This document shows, piece after piece, positions 1-12,640 of a stretch of 64,000 nt of DNA (position 1 is its first letter; the number at the start of each line of letters is the position of its first letter). Below the pieces are notes generated by a model that saw only the letters and a list, made by a program, of their open reading frames with translations, was not told the DNA's origin and did no database searches. The position numbers and the translations under genes are program-made. Source of the DNA: Ailurus styani (Eukaryota; Chordata; Mammalia; Carnivora; Ailuridae); NCBI GenBank assembly GCA_002007465.1, contig LNAC01001954.1, positions 1 to 64,000 of the forward strand, in the 5' to 3' direction.

Positions 1-1126
1 TAAAAGAAAAAAGTAAGAAAAAATTCAAAGAAAAAAAAATTCAATGAATTTAACTTTGAACAACTGATGAATCATCGGGAAAAAGCCATGAATTCTCTCC
101 GTTGCTTTTCCATATTTCTGGAGTTCCACAATGCTTAGCAATCTTGAACTTGACTTTGACTGGATGGTTTTTTTTTTCCCTTGGTCTTCTGGGGGAGGGG
201 CCTGTTGCTGTGATTCTCAAGTGTCTCTGCCCGAGGCGGATTCCCTCCGCCCTCGCCAGGGGCCAGGCTAAGTAATCAGCTCGGGTTCGCTCTTGGGAGC
301 TTTTGTTCCCTGAACGCTTTCTGTACCTCGTTGGAGGACGGGACTGAAAATGGCGGCTCCCAGTCTCCGACCCGGAGGAGCCGAGAGCCTGGGGCCTCAG
401 TCCTCAGCGCGCCTCAGAGAAAAGCAGTCCCTCCCGTCTCCTGGTCTCCGGCCGCGCTCCGAGCTCACCCGGCCTGTGACCGAGCGTCTCTGTCTCTGGC
501 GCAGCCCGGTTTAGAATCTCCGAACCCGGCAGATTCCTGCAGCCGCTCCCGCGCTGCTGCTCCCAGAGGAGGAAGGTGAGTCTCTCCGGGTCTGCCGCCC
601 GTGGGGTCCCCGCTCACAGAGCAGTGGCCCGGCTGCGCTTCAGATCACAGCCCAAGGTAACCCCGAGCTGAAAGACACCTCAGCTCAGCTCCATCTCTCC
701 CGCCGGCTTCTCTCTGAGACCTGGGAGCTCGGTCACGCTCAGACACCCCTGGTCTTCTTGTGTCCCCGTGGGTCCTGAGACTACACTGTCCCTGCGGGGG
801 TTTCACCCCCTCTTGGCCTCTGGGGCGACGTCCCTCAGTGGAGCCGACTTCTAACAGCTCCGAGTCTGTGCTCCGCTGCTCGCTCCCTTGCCGGCAGCCG
901 GCCCCTCCCCCCGGGGTCTATCTTCCCGTCACCGCAGATTCACTTCTCCGCACGGCCTACCTTCCAGAAAGTGGTCAATTTTCTGTTCCTAGAATTGCTG
1001 CTCTTCTTCTCTTCAATCTCCGGTGGAATTTGTAGGTGTTTGGAATAGTTTGATAGCTCTCTGGGTGAATTCCTGAGACCTGATGATAATCCGTCTCCTA
1101 TTCCTCCGCCATCTTGCCGCTCCTCC
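1..1126 (-). mobile_element. Carnivoran L1 LINE, 5' UTR (5' end inside the window)
   Basis: Read on the minus strand this starts with GAGGAGCGGCAAGATGGCGG at about 1126, the classic beginning of a carnivoran L1 5' UTR, and runs leftwards through about 1 kb of GC- and CpG-rich sequence into an A/T-rich stretch at the window edge. ORF1 and ORF2 would lie outside the window to the left. Plus-strand open frames here are antisense shadows of the GC-rich leader. The right boundary is sharp: directly beyond it lies ORF2 sequence of an older L1, so this element inserted into an older one. The intact 5' start suggests a full-length insertion, but only its leader can be seen. Alternative: a CpG-island promoter; this is less likely given the L1 start motif and position. 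Confidence 0.8.
1107..1117 (-). promoter_or_regulatory. YY1-type site at the L1 5' end
   Basis: The minus strand reads CAAGATGGCGG, the consensus YY1 motif found at the very start of many mammalian L1 5' UTRs. YY1 is known to set accurate transcription starts for L1. Here it lies about 10 bases inside the element's 5' end. Function in this copy is inferred. Confidence 0.6.
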
Positions 1127-4100
1127 TGTTACTTTGATCTATGTGCCTACTTTTGTGCCAGCACCGTAGTGTTTTGATTACTAGAGCTTTGTAATATAAC
1201 TTTAAATCTGCAATTTTGATATGTCCAGCTTTGTTTTTGTTTTTCACGATTGCTTTGTCTACTCAGGGTCTTTTGTAGTTCCATACAAATTTTAGGATTG
1301 TTTGTTCTAGTTCTGTGAAAATGCTGTTGGTATTTTAATGGAGATTGCATTAAATCTGTAGATTACTTTGGGTTGTATGAACATTTTAATATTTGTTTTC
1401 CAATCTGTGAGCATGGAATGTCTTTCCAATGTTTGTGTCATCAGCTTTTTAATCAATGTTTTCAGAGTATAGATCTTTCACTTCTTTGGTTAAGTTTATT
1501 TCTAGGTGTTTTATTATTTTTGGTACAATTGTAAATGGGATTATTTTCTTAATTTTTCTTTCTGCTCTTCATTATTAGTGTTTAGAAATGCAACAGATTT
1601 ATGACATTGATTTATGTATGCTGCAACCTTACTGAATTCATTTATCAGTTCTAGTAATATTTTGGTGGAGTCTTTAGGATTTTCTATGTATAATATTATG
1701 TTACCTGCAAATAGTGAGTTTTACATCTTCCTTACCAATGTGAATGTATTTTATTCCTTTTGGTTGTCTAATTACTATGGCTAGGACTTCTAGTACTATG
1801 CTGAATAAAAATGGTGAGACTGGACATCCTTGCCCTGTTCCTATATTTAGGGGAAGAGCTCCCAGATTTTCCCCATTGAGTATGATGTTAGCTGTGGGTT
1901 TTTCATATACGGCTTTTATTATGTTGAGGTATGTTCCCACTAAAACTACTTTGTTTGAGAGTTTTTATCATTAATTGATGTTGTACTTTGTGAAGTGCTT
2001 TTTCTGCATCTACTGAAATGATCGTATGGTTTTTATCCTCTTATTGATGTAATATATCATGTTTATTTGCAAATATTGAACCACTCTTGCATCTCAAAAA
2101 TAAATCCCACTTAATTGTTGTGAATAATTAAAAAAATAAAATGTATTGTTGGATTCAATTTGGTACTATTTTGTTGAGAATTTTTATATCTATGTTCATC
2201 AGAGATATTGGCCTCTAGTTCTCTTTCTTATAGTATCTTTATCTGGTTTTAGTATCAGGTAATGCTGTCCTCATAGAATGAATTTAGAAGTTTTCCTTCC
2301 TCTTCATTTTTTTTGGAATAGTTTGAGAAAAATAGGTATTAACTCTCCTTTAAATGTTTGGTAGAAATCACTTGTGAAGCCGTCTGGTCCTGGGCTTTGT
2401 TTATTGGAAAATTTTTGATTACAGATTCAATCTCATTCCTGGTATTGGGTCTGTTCAAATTTTCTATTTCTTCCTCGTTCAGTTTAGGAGGTTATATGTT
2501 TCTAGGAATTTATCCATTTCTTCTAGATTTTTTGACTTGTTGGCATATAATTTTTCATAATATTATGTTGTAATCCTTTGTATTCCTGTGGTGTCAGTTT
2601 TTATTTCTCTTCTTTCACTTCCACTTTTGTTTGTTTGAATCCTCTCTCTCCTCTCTTCTCTCTCTCTTTTGATGAATCTGGCTAAAAGTTTATTAACTTT
2701 TTTGATCTTTTCATAGAACCAGCTCCTGGTTTCATTGATCTATTCTATTGGGTTTTTTTTTTAGTTTCTTTTTCATTTATTTCTGCTCTAATGTTTATTA
2801 TTTTCTTACTTCTACTGGTTTTGGATTTCCTTTGTTTCTTTTCTATCTCCTTTAAGTGCAAGTTTAGGTTGTTTATCTGAGATTTTTCTTGTTTCTTGAA
2901 GTAGGTAGGTATTGCTCTAAACTTCCTGCTTAAAACAGCTTTTCCTGCATCTCAAAGATTTTGGAGCATTGTGTTTTCATTTTCATCTGTATCCAGTATA
3001 TTTTGATTTCCTTCATTACTGTATTACTATCAATTAGTTCCTTTGTTATTAACTGCTTTATGTATTTTGGTGTTCCCATGTTGGGTGCATAGATATTTAT
3101 AATTATTATATCTTCTTGTTGGATTATTCCCTTTTTGGTTACATAGTATCCTTCTTTGTGTTTTGTTACAGTCTTTGTTTTAAAGTCATTTTTTCTGATA
3201 TAAGTATTGCTACCCCAGCTTTCTTTTAACAACCATTTGCATGATAAATGCTTCTTCATCCTTTCACTTTCAATCTGCATGTCTCTTTAGCTCTGAAATA
3301 AATCTCTTGTAGGTAGCATATAGATGGGTTTTTTTAATCCATTCCACCACCCTACGTCTTTTTAATTTTTAATTTTTTTAGAGAGGGGGAGAAAAAGGGG
3401 ACAGTCAGAGGGAGAGAAAGAATCTTAAGCAGGCTCCATGCCCAGCTTGGAACCCAACGTGGACTTTGATCTCACAACCCTGAGATCATAACCTAAGTCG
3501 AAATCAAGAGTTGGATGCTTAACTGACTGAGCGATCCAGGCACCCCACCCTATGTCTTTTGATCTGAGCATTTAGTCCATTTACAGTCAAAGTAATTATT
3601 GATAGGTATGAATTTATTGTCATTTTCTTACTTGTTTTATGATTGTTTTTATATTTCTTCTCTGTTCCCTTCTTCTCTTGCTCTCTTCTTTTAGAACTAG
3701 GCTTTCTTAGTAATATACTTGGATTCCTTTCTTTTTATTTTTTGCATATTACTTATTTTTGATTCGTGGTTACCATTCAGTTTATATATAGTATCTTCTG
3801 CATATAATTGTCTATATTAAGTTAATGGTTGCTTAATTTTGAACCCATCCTTTACCCTTCTTCTTTTCATGTTTTAGGTACATGGTGTCATCCTTTATAT
3901 TCTTTTATTTTGTGAGTGTCTTGACTGAGAGATTTTAGAGATATACTTATTTTTACTGCTTTTGTGCTTCCTACTTTTCTTACTTTTACTTATGGTCTTT
4001 CCTTTATACTCAGAGTCCCCTTTAACATTTCTTGTAGTGCTGGTTTAGTGGTCATCAATTCTTTTAACTTTTGTTTACCTGGAAAACTATCTCTTCTTCT

Positions 4101-6423
4101 AATCTGAATTATAGCCTTGTTGGGTAGAGTATTCTTAGTGGCAGATTTTTTTTTTCTTTCAGGACTTTGAATATATATCATGCCACTCTCTTCTGGCCTG
4201 CAAAGTTTCTGCGGAAAAATTCACTGATGGGCTTTGTATGTTATTGTTTTATCTTGCTGCTTTTAAAATTCTCTCTTTGTCACTACTTTTTGCCATTTTA
4301 ATTACTGTGTCTTGTTGTGGACTTCCTTGGGTTGATTTTGTTGGGGGATCTCTATGACTCCTGAACGTGGCTTTCTATTTCTTTTCCCAGATTAGGAAAG
4401 TTTTCAGCTATTATATCTTCAAATAAATATTCTGCCTCCCTTTGTCTCTCTACACCTTCTGGGATCCCTATAATGTGAATTTTATTATGCTTGATGGTGT
4501 TGGTGATTTCCCTAATTCTGTTCTCATTCTATTCTCATTTTGCATAATTTTTTTCTCTCACCTGCTCAGCTTGATTAGTTTCCATTACTTTGTCCCCTAG
4601 ATCACTGATTCATTCTTTTGCTCCCTTTAGTTTGCTATTTATTCCATCTAGTGTATTTTTAATTTCATGTACTGTATTCTTCATCTCCAGTTGGTCCTTT
4701 TTTAATCTCTTTGTTAAGAGTCTCATTGATGTCCTCCACCCTTTTCTCAAGCTCAGTGAGTATCTTCATGATTGTTACTTTAAATTCTCTATCAGGCATA
4801 TTACTTATCTCATTTTTGCCTAGGTCTCTTGCTGTGGTTTTGTCCTGTTCTTTCATCTGGGACATAGTGCTCTGTCTCCTCATTTTGTCTACCTCTTTGT
4901 ATCTGTTTCTGTGTGCTACATCTATTACTCTTGAAAGTAGGCCTTTTGAAGATGAGGTCCTGTAGTGCCCTGCTGTGTAATGTTCCCTGTTCACTAGAAT
5001 CTGGAGCTTCAAGGGTATCTCCTATGTGTGTTGCATGTGCCCTGCTGTTGTGGCTGAGCAGTCTTTTCCTTCAGTTCAGTTGTCTGAAGTGCCTCTGTTT
5101 TTCTTTTGTCGGCAGTGTTTGGTTCTTGTGGTATTAGTGGGCCAGACTTGGGCCTCCTTGGGGTTGAATTGAGTCAGAAAAGGCATTTTCCAGAGATGCA
5201 GTAGCACCAAACTATAGAGTGCTTTCCCTGTCTTGTTCCCTGAGAAGCTTTCATTGGTAGATGGGGCCGGCAGTCAGACTAGCTGTCTGCCCCCAACCCC
5301 GTGGCCAGGGCTGCAGTCTGACTGATGTGTGTGGTATCTCTCTCTCTTCCCAGGGCAGGAGTCACTTTGAAGTGGTGTTGGCCCTGTTGGGGCTGCTTGC
5401 ACACTGCCAAAATTGTGCTACCACTTTGGATGGGCTCTGGCCAAGAGCATATTGGAGGGACATCTCTGCAAAATGTGAGGGAAGGATAGGTACTGCCTTA
5501 GCAAGTTTTGGATGCTGGACCTCTACAAGAGAGCACCTGTCACCACCACCTGAACTGAAGCCAACCAGGTTGTAGGAGGGGGAGCCTAAAAGCATGGAGG
5601 TGTGAGAATGGGAAGTGTGGTTTTAGCAAGGTCTGTGCCAGTTCTCTGAAGGAAGAGACCAGCAGCACCAGGACTGCACCTGGCGTGACTGGAGAGGGTG
5701 GATCCACTGAGTGTGGAGGTGTTGGGTACGTGGTGTTAGCAAGTTAAGTAGCAAGTGTTAACATCATAGTGGTTCCTGCAGATGGTTGTGTATTTATGCT
5801 GGGCTACAGGGGAGGGAAATAGAGCCTGCCATCTCCTTGATTCCTGGAGGAGTCTCACAAGGATCTCTGTCCCTCTAGGATACACTCCAAATTTAATAAC
5901 TCTTCCTCCTATGTGACCCAGTTGTTTTTCAAACTGTTTCTTCTTTGCTCCATCTCTATGGGCTGTTTGTTATACTGTCTCTTTAAGGGTGAGGACTCAG
6001 TTTCCCCTCATACTACCAGCTCTTCCAAAGCTGAGTGCACTGATTTTTAAAATTCTAGGTTTTAAGTCCTACTGGTTGTAAGAAGTCATGCGAATTGTCC
6101 CTTTGGTTTTCAAAGTCAAATGTCATGGGGATTTGTCTTCCCAGTGCGGGCTTCCTAGTGTGATCACCTCTTTCCCTCCCCTCTCAGTGTCCATGGCTCC
6201 CTTCCTCCTACAGACAGTCTAGTGTGTCTGTTTAGCTCCCGCACTGAGTCTCAAGCTTTCCTACCCTCTTTGATGTGGCCTCTTCTCTACATTTAGTTGT
6301 GGAGCTTGCTCTGCTAGTCTTCAGGTTTTTTTTCTGGGTTATTTACACTGGTGTGAATACTATCTCATTGTACCCATGGGATAAAATGAACTTAGGGTCC
6401 TTCTATTCCACCATCTTCCCAGC
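1127..6423 (-). mobile_element. Older, inactive L1 LINE reaching its 5' end (antisense)
   Basis: The minus strand carries a decayed L1. From its 5' end at about 6423 (start resembling GGGAAGATGGTGGAATAG) come a 5' UTR, an ORF1 remnant at 4665-5012 (coiled-coil type, with the ISNMPDREFKV segment), an ORF2 endonuclease remnant at 2930-3280 (containing QQEDIIIINIYAPN) and a reverse-transcriptase remnant at 1701-1940 ([25 protein letters not shown] core). All frames are broken, so it cannot encode active proteins. A SINE interrupts it at 3363-3545. Its left side is interrupted at 1126 by the L1 described above, so the remaining 3' part is presumably beyond the window. Confidence 0.85.
3363..3545 (-). 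mobile_element. CAN-type tRNA-Lys SINE, minus orientation
   Basis: Antisense tail, GAGA-rich region, and the head reading ...TGAGCGATCCAGGCACCCC. It interrupts the older L1. The target duplication is CACCCTACGTCTTTT (3348-3362) against CACCCTATGTCTTTT (3546-3560), one mismatch. Confidence 0.9.
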
Positions 6424-6470
6424 ATGACTCTCCAGAATCACTGTATTTATGACGGAGCAACCTTTGTAGA

Positions 6471-6640
6471 GTTGCCAGATAAAATACAGGATGTCCAGTT
6501 AAATTTAGATGTCAGATGCAATGAATCATTTTTTAGTGTGTGTCCCAGATATTTCATGAGACATACTCATGCTAATACATTACACATCATTTAACTGAAA
6601 TTCAAAATTTCCTGTATTGTTATTTTCTGAATCTGGCAAC
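6471..6640. mobile_element. Short palindromic MITE-like DNA transposon relic
   Basis: About 170 bases starting GTTGCCAGATAAAATACAGG and ending in the imperfect inverted complement CTGGCAAC, with AT-rich complementary halves. This looks like a non-autonomous DNA transposon relic common in mammals. I cannot name the family with confidence. Confidence 0.5.
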
Positions 6641-9254
6641 CTAGTTGTGTTTAGTTTCTTGGCCAAAGCAGGACAGTTGCAAGGGCCCTGTCATTTTCTC
6701 TGCAATATCTGAAAGTATCCATATCTTTCTGTGTTGTATTTGTGGAGGGCTTTTTATTTCCCTTAAGCTGTTTAAGTTACAATGACATAAATTTGAGGTG
6801 TGTGGTTTTTTTCTTTGCTCATTACGCTTCCCAGAAAATGCTGAACTAAATAGTGCTAGATTCAAAGTGTCATAACTCATGAATGGGTGTGGTCTGCCAG
6901 CCTGTTTTATGCTTCTGGATAGAATCTGATATTTCAGGCTTAGGGCCACTAACAAAAGATGTGCAGTTTGCTGTCGAGATTTTAACATTGATGCCCAACT
7001 CTGAGTATTCCTTAAATGTGGTTTGTAACGGGTCCCTAAAATTAGAGACAGACTCATCACATCCTTGTTGACAGGTTTGGATTGTTCCTCAGTCAAAGAA
7101 AGAGGGGGAAAACCTTCAAGGATTGCCTAGAAGATCTTTCCCTTTGTCTCTGCTCAGGCAGATCCTGTCCCATTTCTCAAAACCTATCTCAGATACCACC
7201 TCCTCCATGCAGCCTTCTATCTCTATGGTTTTTGCATGGTTGGAGATTTCTAAAGGTAGGTATTTAAAAGTTAGAGGGAGATGAAAAAGGGAAATAGGAG
7301 GAGAAAGAGGGCAGAACAAAATACAGAGAACAGGAGAGGTAAAAATCCAGGAGGGAGTTGGGTTATCAGGAGCAGACACAGAGTTAGAAAGCAGGAGTTC
7401 TTTAGGGAGGGAGAAGGCTGATGTTGTTTTAAGACTCAATAGATTAGAGTCTTTTTCTTTTTCTTTTCCCAGCATCACCTTACCAGTTAAAGAAAGCTGC
7501 CATTTTCTTTCCTTTTTGTTCTAAGGCACTAGTCTTTATGTATTCCCAGAATCCCAAATGGACCCCTGCAATTCAAAATTGCCTTCTTCAAATTCATTCC
7601 ACTTAGGCCATAATAAAAGACCCAACATAGAAGAAGAGAGAAAGGCATTCTACCTTAGGGTCTCATTCTCTGCTTCCAGAGAACTTAGAGGGCCAGAGAA
7701 TTCCCAAAGACAAAAGAAATAGAGGCAGTGACTTCAGTTCGACAATAGGTTAACCCTTTCAAAGAATCAAAGCCTATGATTTTCATGCTACAGCAAAGAA
7801 CTGGAATGCATGAGTGGGAACAGGACTTACCATTTGACCCAATAGGGGCCCCAAGAAGGGAGAAAGAGATTCCTTGACTTGCTGTGTTCTTGCCTGAAAT
7901 CTCAGTAGGTTTGGGGGCTTATTCAGACCCAGTTGGAGTCATAACATCAGACTAAAAAGAACAACAGACAAAAAATTGTTAAAGTGCCACAAATAGAGGT
8001 TACAGGCTTTATTCAGTTGTGGCACATCTGGGAGTACCGTGACATCGGTAACTCCCTGAGCTGGAATAGGTTGGAGTTTTCATAAGGTGAAGAGAAAAGA
8101 AGCATATAGGACTGTAGTCTTGCCCCAGGATGCAGTTTTCTTTATCTGTAAGTACCGCACAGCTTGCAGTTGAAATGGTTGGAGATTGTTCTAGTTTATG
8201 ACAACTCTCTCAGGATTGTTGGTGCAATCTCATTTTGGCTGACCTCAGAACAGTTCCAAAAGCAATCTTTGTTGGCCTGTGGGTTGTCTGTTAACCGTCT
8301 AATGCCAGTGGAGGTACAGAGGACAGAGATCTAGAAAAGAAAGAAAACAAGAAGAAGAAATAAAAAGAAAGGAGACAACACTCTTTTTTAAATTATTTTT
8401 TATTTTTATTTTTAATTTTTTTAATTTATTTTTTTCTTACCATAGCACATACACAAGGAAAAACTGGAGTTTGTTTTAATTTAGTTCACAGTTCTCTCAG
8501 CTTCCACCAGTTATATATACTCTTCACTCAGGTACACAGATTCTCAAGTTCAATCTTCAAAAATTTCCCTCTTCCTACAACTTAGCTCTAACCATCCCAG
8601 TGCTCCCCCCAATACTCCCCTGCACCCCAGTTTTGTTTCCTTTATGTCCTCCACCCCATAGCTATAAGAAATGTCACATCTATTGGGTTGGAAGTCTGAA
8701 ATGATGGATGACTTCATGGCGAAGGCTGTATCTCAGCTAGGCCTTGAGCGATGGGACAAGATCTGCCTGGGTAGAGACAGAGGAGAAGACCTTCCAGTAG
8801 AAGATGATGATATGAGTTTGTTCATTCTTCAAATAGAGTATTATGAAGGGCTTTCTTTGTGCCAGGTGTTAATCATGTTTTGGGTAAGAGTGTGGGTTTT
8901 AAGGACAAAGACTCAAACCCCAACCCTTGCTATTTCCTGGCTGTACTAGGGGTTGGGATCAGCTGTAACATAATCAATGAAGCAGGCTGGATGGAGACTG
9001 ACAAATTGGAGAACAAAAGCCCTGATTAACAAGGACAACTGCTCAGATGCTGGTAGTCATAGTCATGTGGGCTAGTTGGGTGTGATATTCTGATATTTCA
9101 AGAAAACTAGGATTCTGGATTTTATGTGAAATATTTTTCTTTTTGAAATATGGGCCATTAAATTTAAAAAATGAATTTATAGGTCAAACTATACACATCT
9201 GTAGGCTGATTCTCTTCATGGTTGACAAGCTTGCCTCTTCTGACTTAGAGGCTT
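6641..9254. other. Intergenic, no gene; old repeat relics
   Basis: No supported gene. 7130-7220 (read on the minus strand) and 8700-8795 (plus) share a diverged segment of the form GGGACARGATCTGCCTG, like the old L1M 3' UTR motif, in opposite orientations. An A/T-rich homopolymer stretch lies at 8380-8440. The rest shows nothing recognisable. Confidence 0.4.
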
Positions 9255-9660
9255 AACTCTGTACTTAGTAGAGCAAGTAAGGCCCCCCAGCTAGCACCTC
9301 TGCTTCATCTCTAGCCTTGTTTTTCCCTACATCTCTCCTTCCCTGCCACTCTGTGCCCCAACACAGTAAAACTGTTGCCCAGATGAACCTCTGTGTTGGT
9401 GCACTGGTTGTTAAAGTGCCTTTCTCCACATCCCCACTTTAATTTTCTTCTCCTAACATCTCCATTTCTTTGAGAGCTACCTCCTTTGAGAAGCCTTCAT
9501 TCACTCCTTCCTTGTGCTTCCCCAAACCTTGGATAACTATTAGCCGCACTCTATTGTCATTCTTTGTCTACTTGTCTGTCTTTTCCACAAGTCTGGGTAT
9601 ATTATGCACGAGACATAAGGGCATGTAATAAATATGTGCTTGGTAAATGAATAATAGGAA
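9255..9660 (+). mobile_element. L2 LINE fragment, 3' end
   Basis: Pyrimidine-rich L2 3' region with the pattern ...GAGAAGCCTTCATTCACTCC... and a terminal part resembling ...GTAATAAATATGTGCTTGGTAAATGAAT. Diverged and ancient. Confidence 0.65.
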
Positions 9661-9729
9661 TGAATATATGTCTTCAATGTCACTTGCTATATGTAAACAT
9701 GCACTGAGAAAAATATAGAAGTTTTCTTC

Positions 9730-10190
9730 TCTATCCACTCATCCATTTATCCAGTAAATATTTATTGAGTTCTTATTATATGGCAGGGACTGTTCTAGGT
9801 GATGGAGATACAAGAATGAACATGCCAGACAAAGTCCCTGCCTTCACATATCTCATATTTTAGTGTGTGAAGACACTAAACAAAACTATGTTCTATAATG
9901 TAGGATGGTAATAAATCCTAGGAGAAGAAAATGAAAGCAGGGTAAGGGCTTAGAGGGTGACAGGTATACTTTCCAATAGGGTAGCTGGAGAAGGGATCTC
10001 TGGGAAGGTGACATTTGAGCAAAAGTTTGGGGGAAGGGTGGGAGAAAATCATACAGAGATGGAGAAGCGCATGATGGAAGGAACAATAAGTGCAAAGGCC
10101 CTGGGGTGGGAGCATGATTGGCATATTTGAGGTATAACAAGGAGTGAGCAAGGGGAAGAGTGGTGGGAGGTGAGGTCACAGAGGCAATGG
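9730..10190 (+). mobile_element. Old L1M 3' UTR fragment (L1ME-like)
   Basis: Contains the L1M 3' pattern: AAATATTTATTGAGTTCTTA, GGGACTGTTCTAGGTGATGG, AAAGTCCCTGCCTTCACATA, then GGGAAGGTGACATTTGAGCA and GCAAAGGCCCTGGGGTGGGA. The antisense open frames here are chance. Confidence 0.6.
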
Positions 10191-11506
10191 AGGGCTAGAC
10201 CATCTTATCATCACCCCCCTCAACCACCTGTTGAACACAAACCTTGGTGAATAATTGAGTAAGTAATGTCAGTCTTGCTGGGATGTGTGGTGGCAGTGCC
10301 AGGGAGATATGCATAGGTCAAAACAGCTTTCCCCACAGATATATGCTTCTCATAGTGCCCTCTCTACCCAGAATCTTTACCACAGGGCTCTCAGATGCAG
10401 GTCCCACCTGAGACCAGGCACTGTTTGCCTTGGGAGGGTCATGAACCTGTGGAGATTGGCCAAAGTTATTTCCTGCTAGCTGGGGTTGGGACCAGGCTGC
10501 GCACCTCCACCCAGTTGGAAAGGGCTCCAGAATTGTTATTCATCAGATATGCTGCCATTTAGAACAAGTCCTGAGTTTCCCACTTCTACACCTTTTCCTC
10601 TCCTAGGAAGTCAGGAGACCTATGTTCTACTTCCTGCTTGACCTCCACAATGGGTTGTGAGAGCTAAGGCAGGTTTGGTGCTCTGTGAAAGGAAGGACTG
10701 AGATTTGAGAGTCTAGTGCTGTATGCCACATCTGGGTCTTGACTCTTTCTGTATGATGAGCCACCTGACTTCTAGCCTTGAAGTGGGCCATCTATAGCCC
10801 TCTTCTCGTAGCTGCACCCAGGTATGAGCATAGCTGTCTTGCCTATTCAAAAGCCATGGTAAGTGGTGAGGTTTGACTGAAGCCCCAAGGTCTCTTTTTT
10901 CCAAACATCTTCCACAGCTTCTCCTCTCCTGCATGCCCTGACATTCCCACCCTTAATCATTCCTCACAAGTAAAGGTGGGAGGCCATCTCCAGAGGGGAC
11001 TCCTGGGAACTTGCAGGCCCATACACCCACCCTGCCCAAGTGGGACTCAATCATCTTGGTGTGCAGAAAGAAAGGACATCTCCTCTGAGGGAGAGACACA
11101 AGGCTCCAGGACTGTCAGAAAACCACTGGGAAAGGCTCAGGCCAGGCTCCCTGCTTATTGGTTCTGAGCAGCAACCTGAGCAGGAAGAATGAGAGACCAC
11201 AGGAAGCTCACTACCTCAGAATGCAGATGGTGGCTCTGAAGAAAAACTTGGTTGCCCTTGTAGCTTATTTTGGGGCTAGCTGCTTGGTCAATTCTTCCTG
11301 AGCTGTGGTGTTTTCAGGACTTGAGGAAAAAGTTAACCCCCTAAATGAGCATAAGGAGGACGACACAATTTGTCAAGGCCTGTAACTCAGAGGAATCTTG
11401 CATATTCCTGCGTTGCTGATTTCAGCCCTGTGCTTTCCCCAGAGTTGCTATTGCAAAGGATTGTGGGAGCCATAGGTTCCCCTTCTCATCAGAAGTGCCA
11501 AACTAT
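10191..11506. other. Intergenic, nothing recognised
   Basis: No gene, RNA or recent repeat could be supported. Short open frames on either strand have no recognisable protein pattern. Confidence 0.4.
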
Positions 11507-11694
11507 GGGGCACCTGGAGGGCTCAGTTGGTTAAACATCTGCCTTTGGCTCAGGTCATCACCTCAGGGTCCTGGGATTAAGCCCCACATTGTTGGGCTCT
11601 TTGTTCAGCAGGGAGTCTGCTTCTCCCCCTTCTCGCCTCCCCCCACTTAAGTACCCACATGTGTGTGCTCTCTCTGTCAAATCCTTAAAAAAAA
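11507..11694 (+). mobile_element. CAN-type tRNA-Lys SINE, plus orientation
   Basis: Starts GGGGCACCTGGAGGGCTCAG and ends in a short A run. Internal sequence is diverged. A weak target duplication (AGAAGTG...AACT) flanks it. Confidence 0.85.
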
Positions 11695-12162
11695 GAAGTG
11701 TAGAACTAAACAGGAAGGCTTGAAGAAGTAGAGGAGGCTATGAGGAGGGGGGTACTGCTGTGGCCCAGGGGCCCAACACCTGGGGCCAGGGAAGGACCCC
11801 AGCTGAGGGCTCTAAGGATTAGAGCGTGCTCTGAACTCAGCCAGGCCTGGGTTCCTGGCCCAGCTGGTTTCCTTTATGAGCTCTCTTTGTAAACATAGGG
11901 GCATATTAGGAACCCAGATGTCCGTTCACTTTAAACCAGGAGACACAAGATCATATGAAGTAAGCCAGGTATATGCAGTTGGTGGTGGGGACTGGGAAAG
12001 CCCCACCTGAAGACAGCAGTCACTCGTCAGCTGTCCTCGGTTGCCATGCTGAAATCTGCCTGGATGGCCCTACCTACCAGTTGTTTTTAAGAGAAAGCTT
12101 TAACACAATGATTTTAGAAATTTCCCACATATTTCAATGTTGATAAGGAGTTGCATTTGTAT

Positions 12163-12359
12163 AGGGCACCTGGGTGGCTCCGTCATTTGGGCTTCTGACT
12201 CTTGGTTTCGGCTCAGGTAGTGATCTCATGGGTTGGGGATTGAGCCCTGGGTCAAGCTCTGCACTCAGCTGGGAGTCTGCTTGGGGATTCTCTCCCTCTG
12301 CACCTCCCCCTGTTCTCTCTCTCTCTCTCTCTCAAATAAATGAATAAATCTTTTAGAAA
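12163..12359 (+). mobile_element. CAN-type tRNA-Lys SINE, plus orientation
   Basis: Head GGGCACCTGGGTGGCTC, (TC)n, then AAATAAATGAATAAATC. Flanked by an 18-base target duplication, AAGGAGTTGCATTTGTAT (12145-12162) and AAGGAATTACATTTGTAT (12360-12377), two mismatches, so it is moderately old. Confidence 0.9.
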
Positions 12360-12394
12360 AAGGAATTACATTTGTATTAATACAACAGTCCTGT

Positions 12395-12640
12395 CTAATA
12401 CCACTTACTATGTGCAGGCAATGTTCTAAGCACTTTGCAAATAATAACTTGTCCAATTCATGTAACAATAACAACCTCCTGAGGTAGGGCTTCCTTCACC
12501 TCATTTATTGATGAGAAAAATGAGGCCCAAAGGAATTAAGTAACTTGCTCACAGTCCCTCAGCTGGTAAGTGGCAGAGCCGGGCTTAAAGCCAAGCTGCC
12601 TGACTCTGTAGTCTATGCTCTTTGTTGCTCTGTTATGCTG
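12395..12640 (-). mobile_element. MIR SINE (antisense)
   Basis: Ancient MIR: ACTATGTGCAGGCAATGTTC, ...AAAATGAGGCCCAAAG..., AAGTGGCAGAGCCGGGCTTA, ...CTGCCTGACTCTGTAG, which is the reverse complement of the MIR consensus. Confidence 0.75.

Noticed and set aside
331..1035. Plus-strand open frames of 82 and 91 residues in a GC-rich stretch, like a first exon with a CpG island
   Set aside because: The stretch is the antisense of a carnivoran L1 5' UTR, shown by the GAGGAGCGGCAAGATGGCGG start on the minus strand at 1126.
1701..5012. L1 reverse transcriptase, endonuclease and ORF1 fragments as genes
   Set aside because: Frames are short and broken by stops and a SINE; they are relics.
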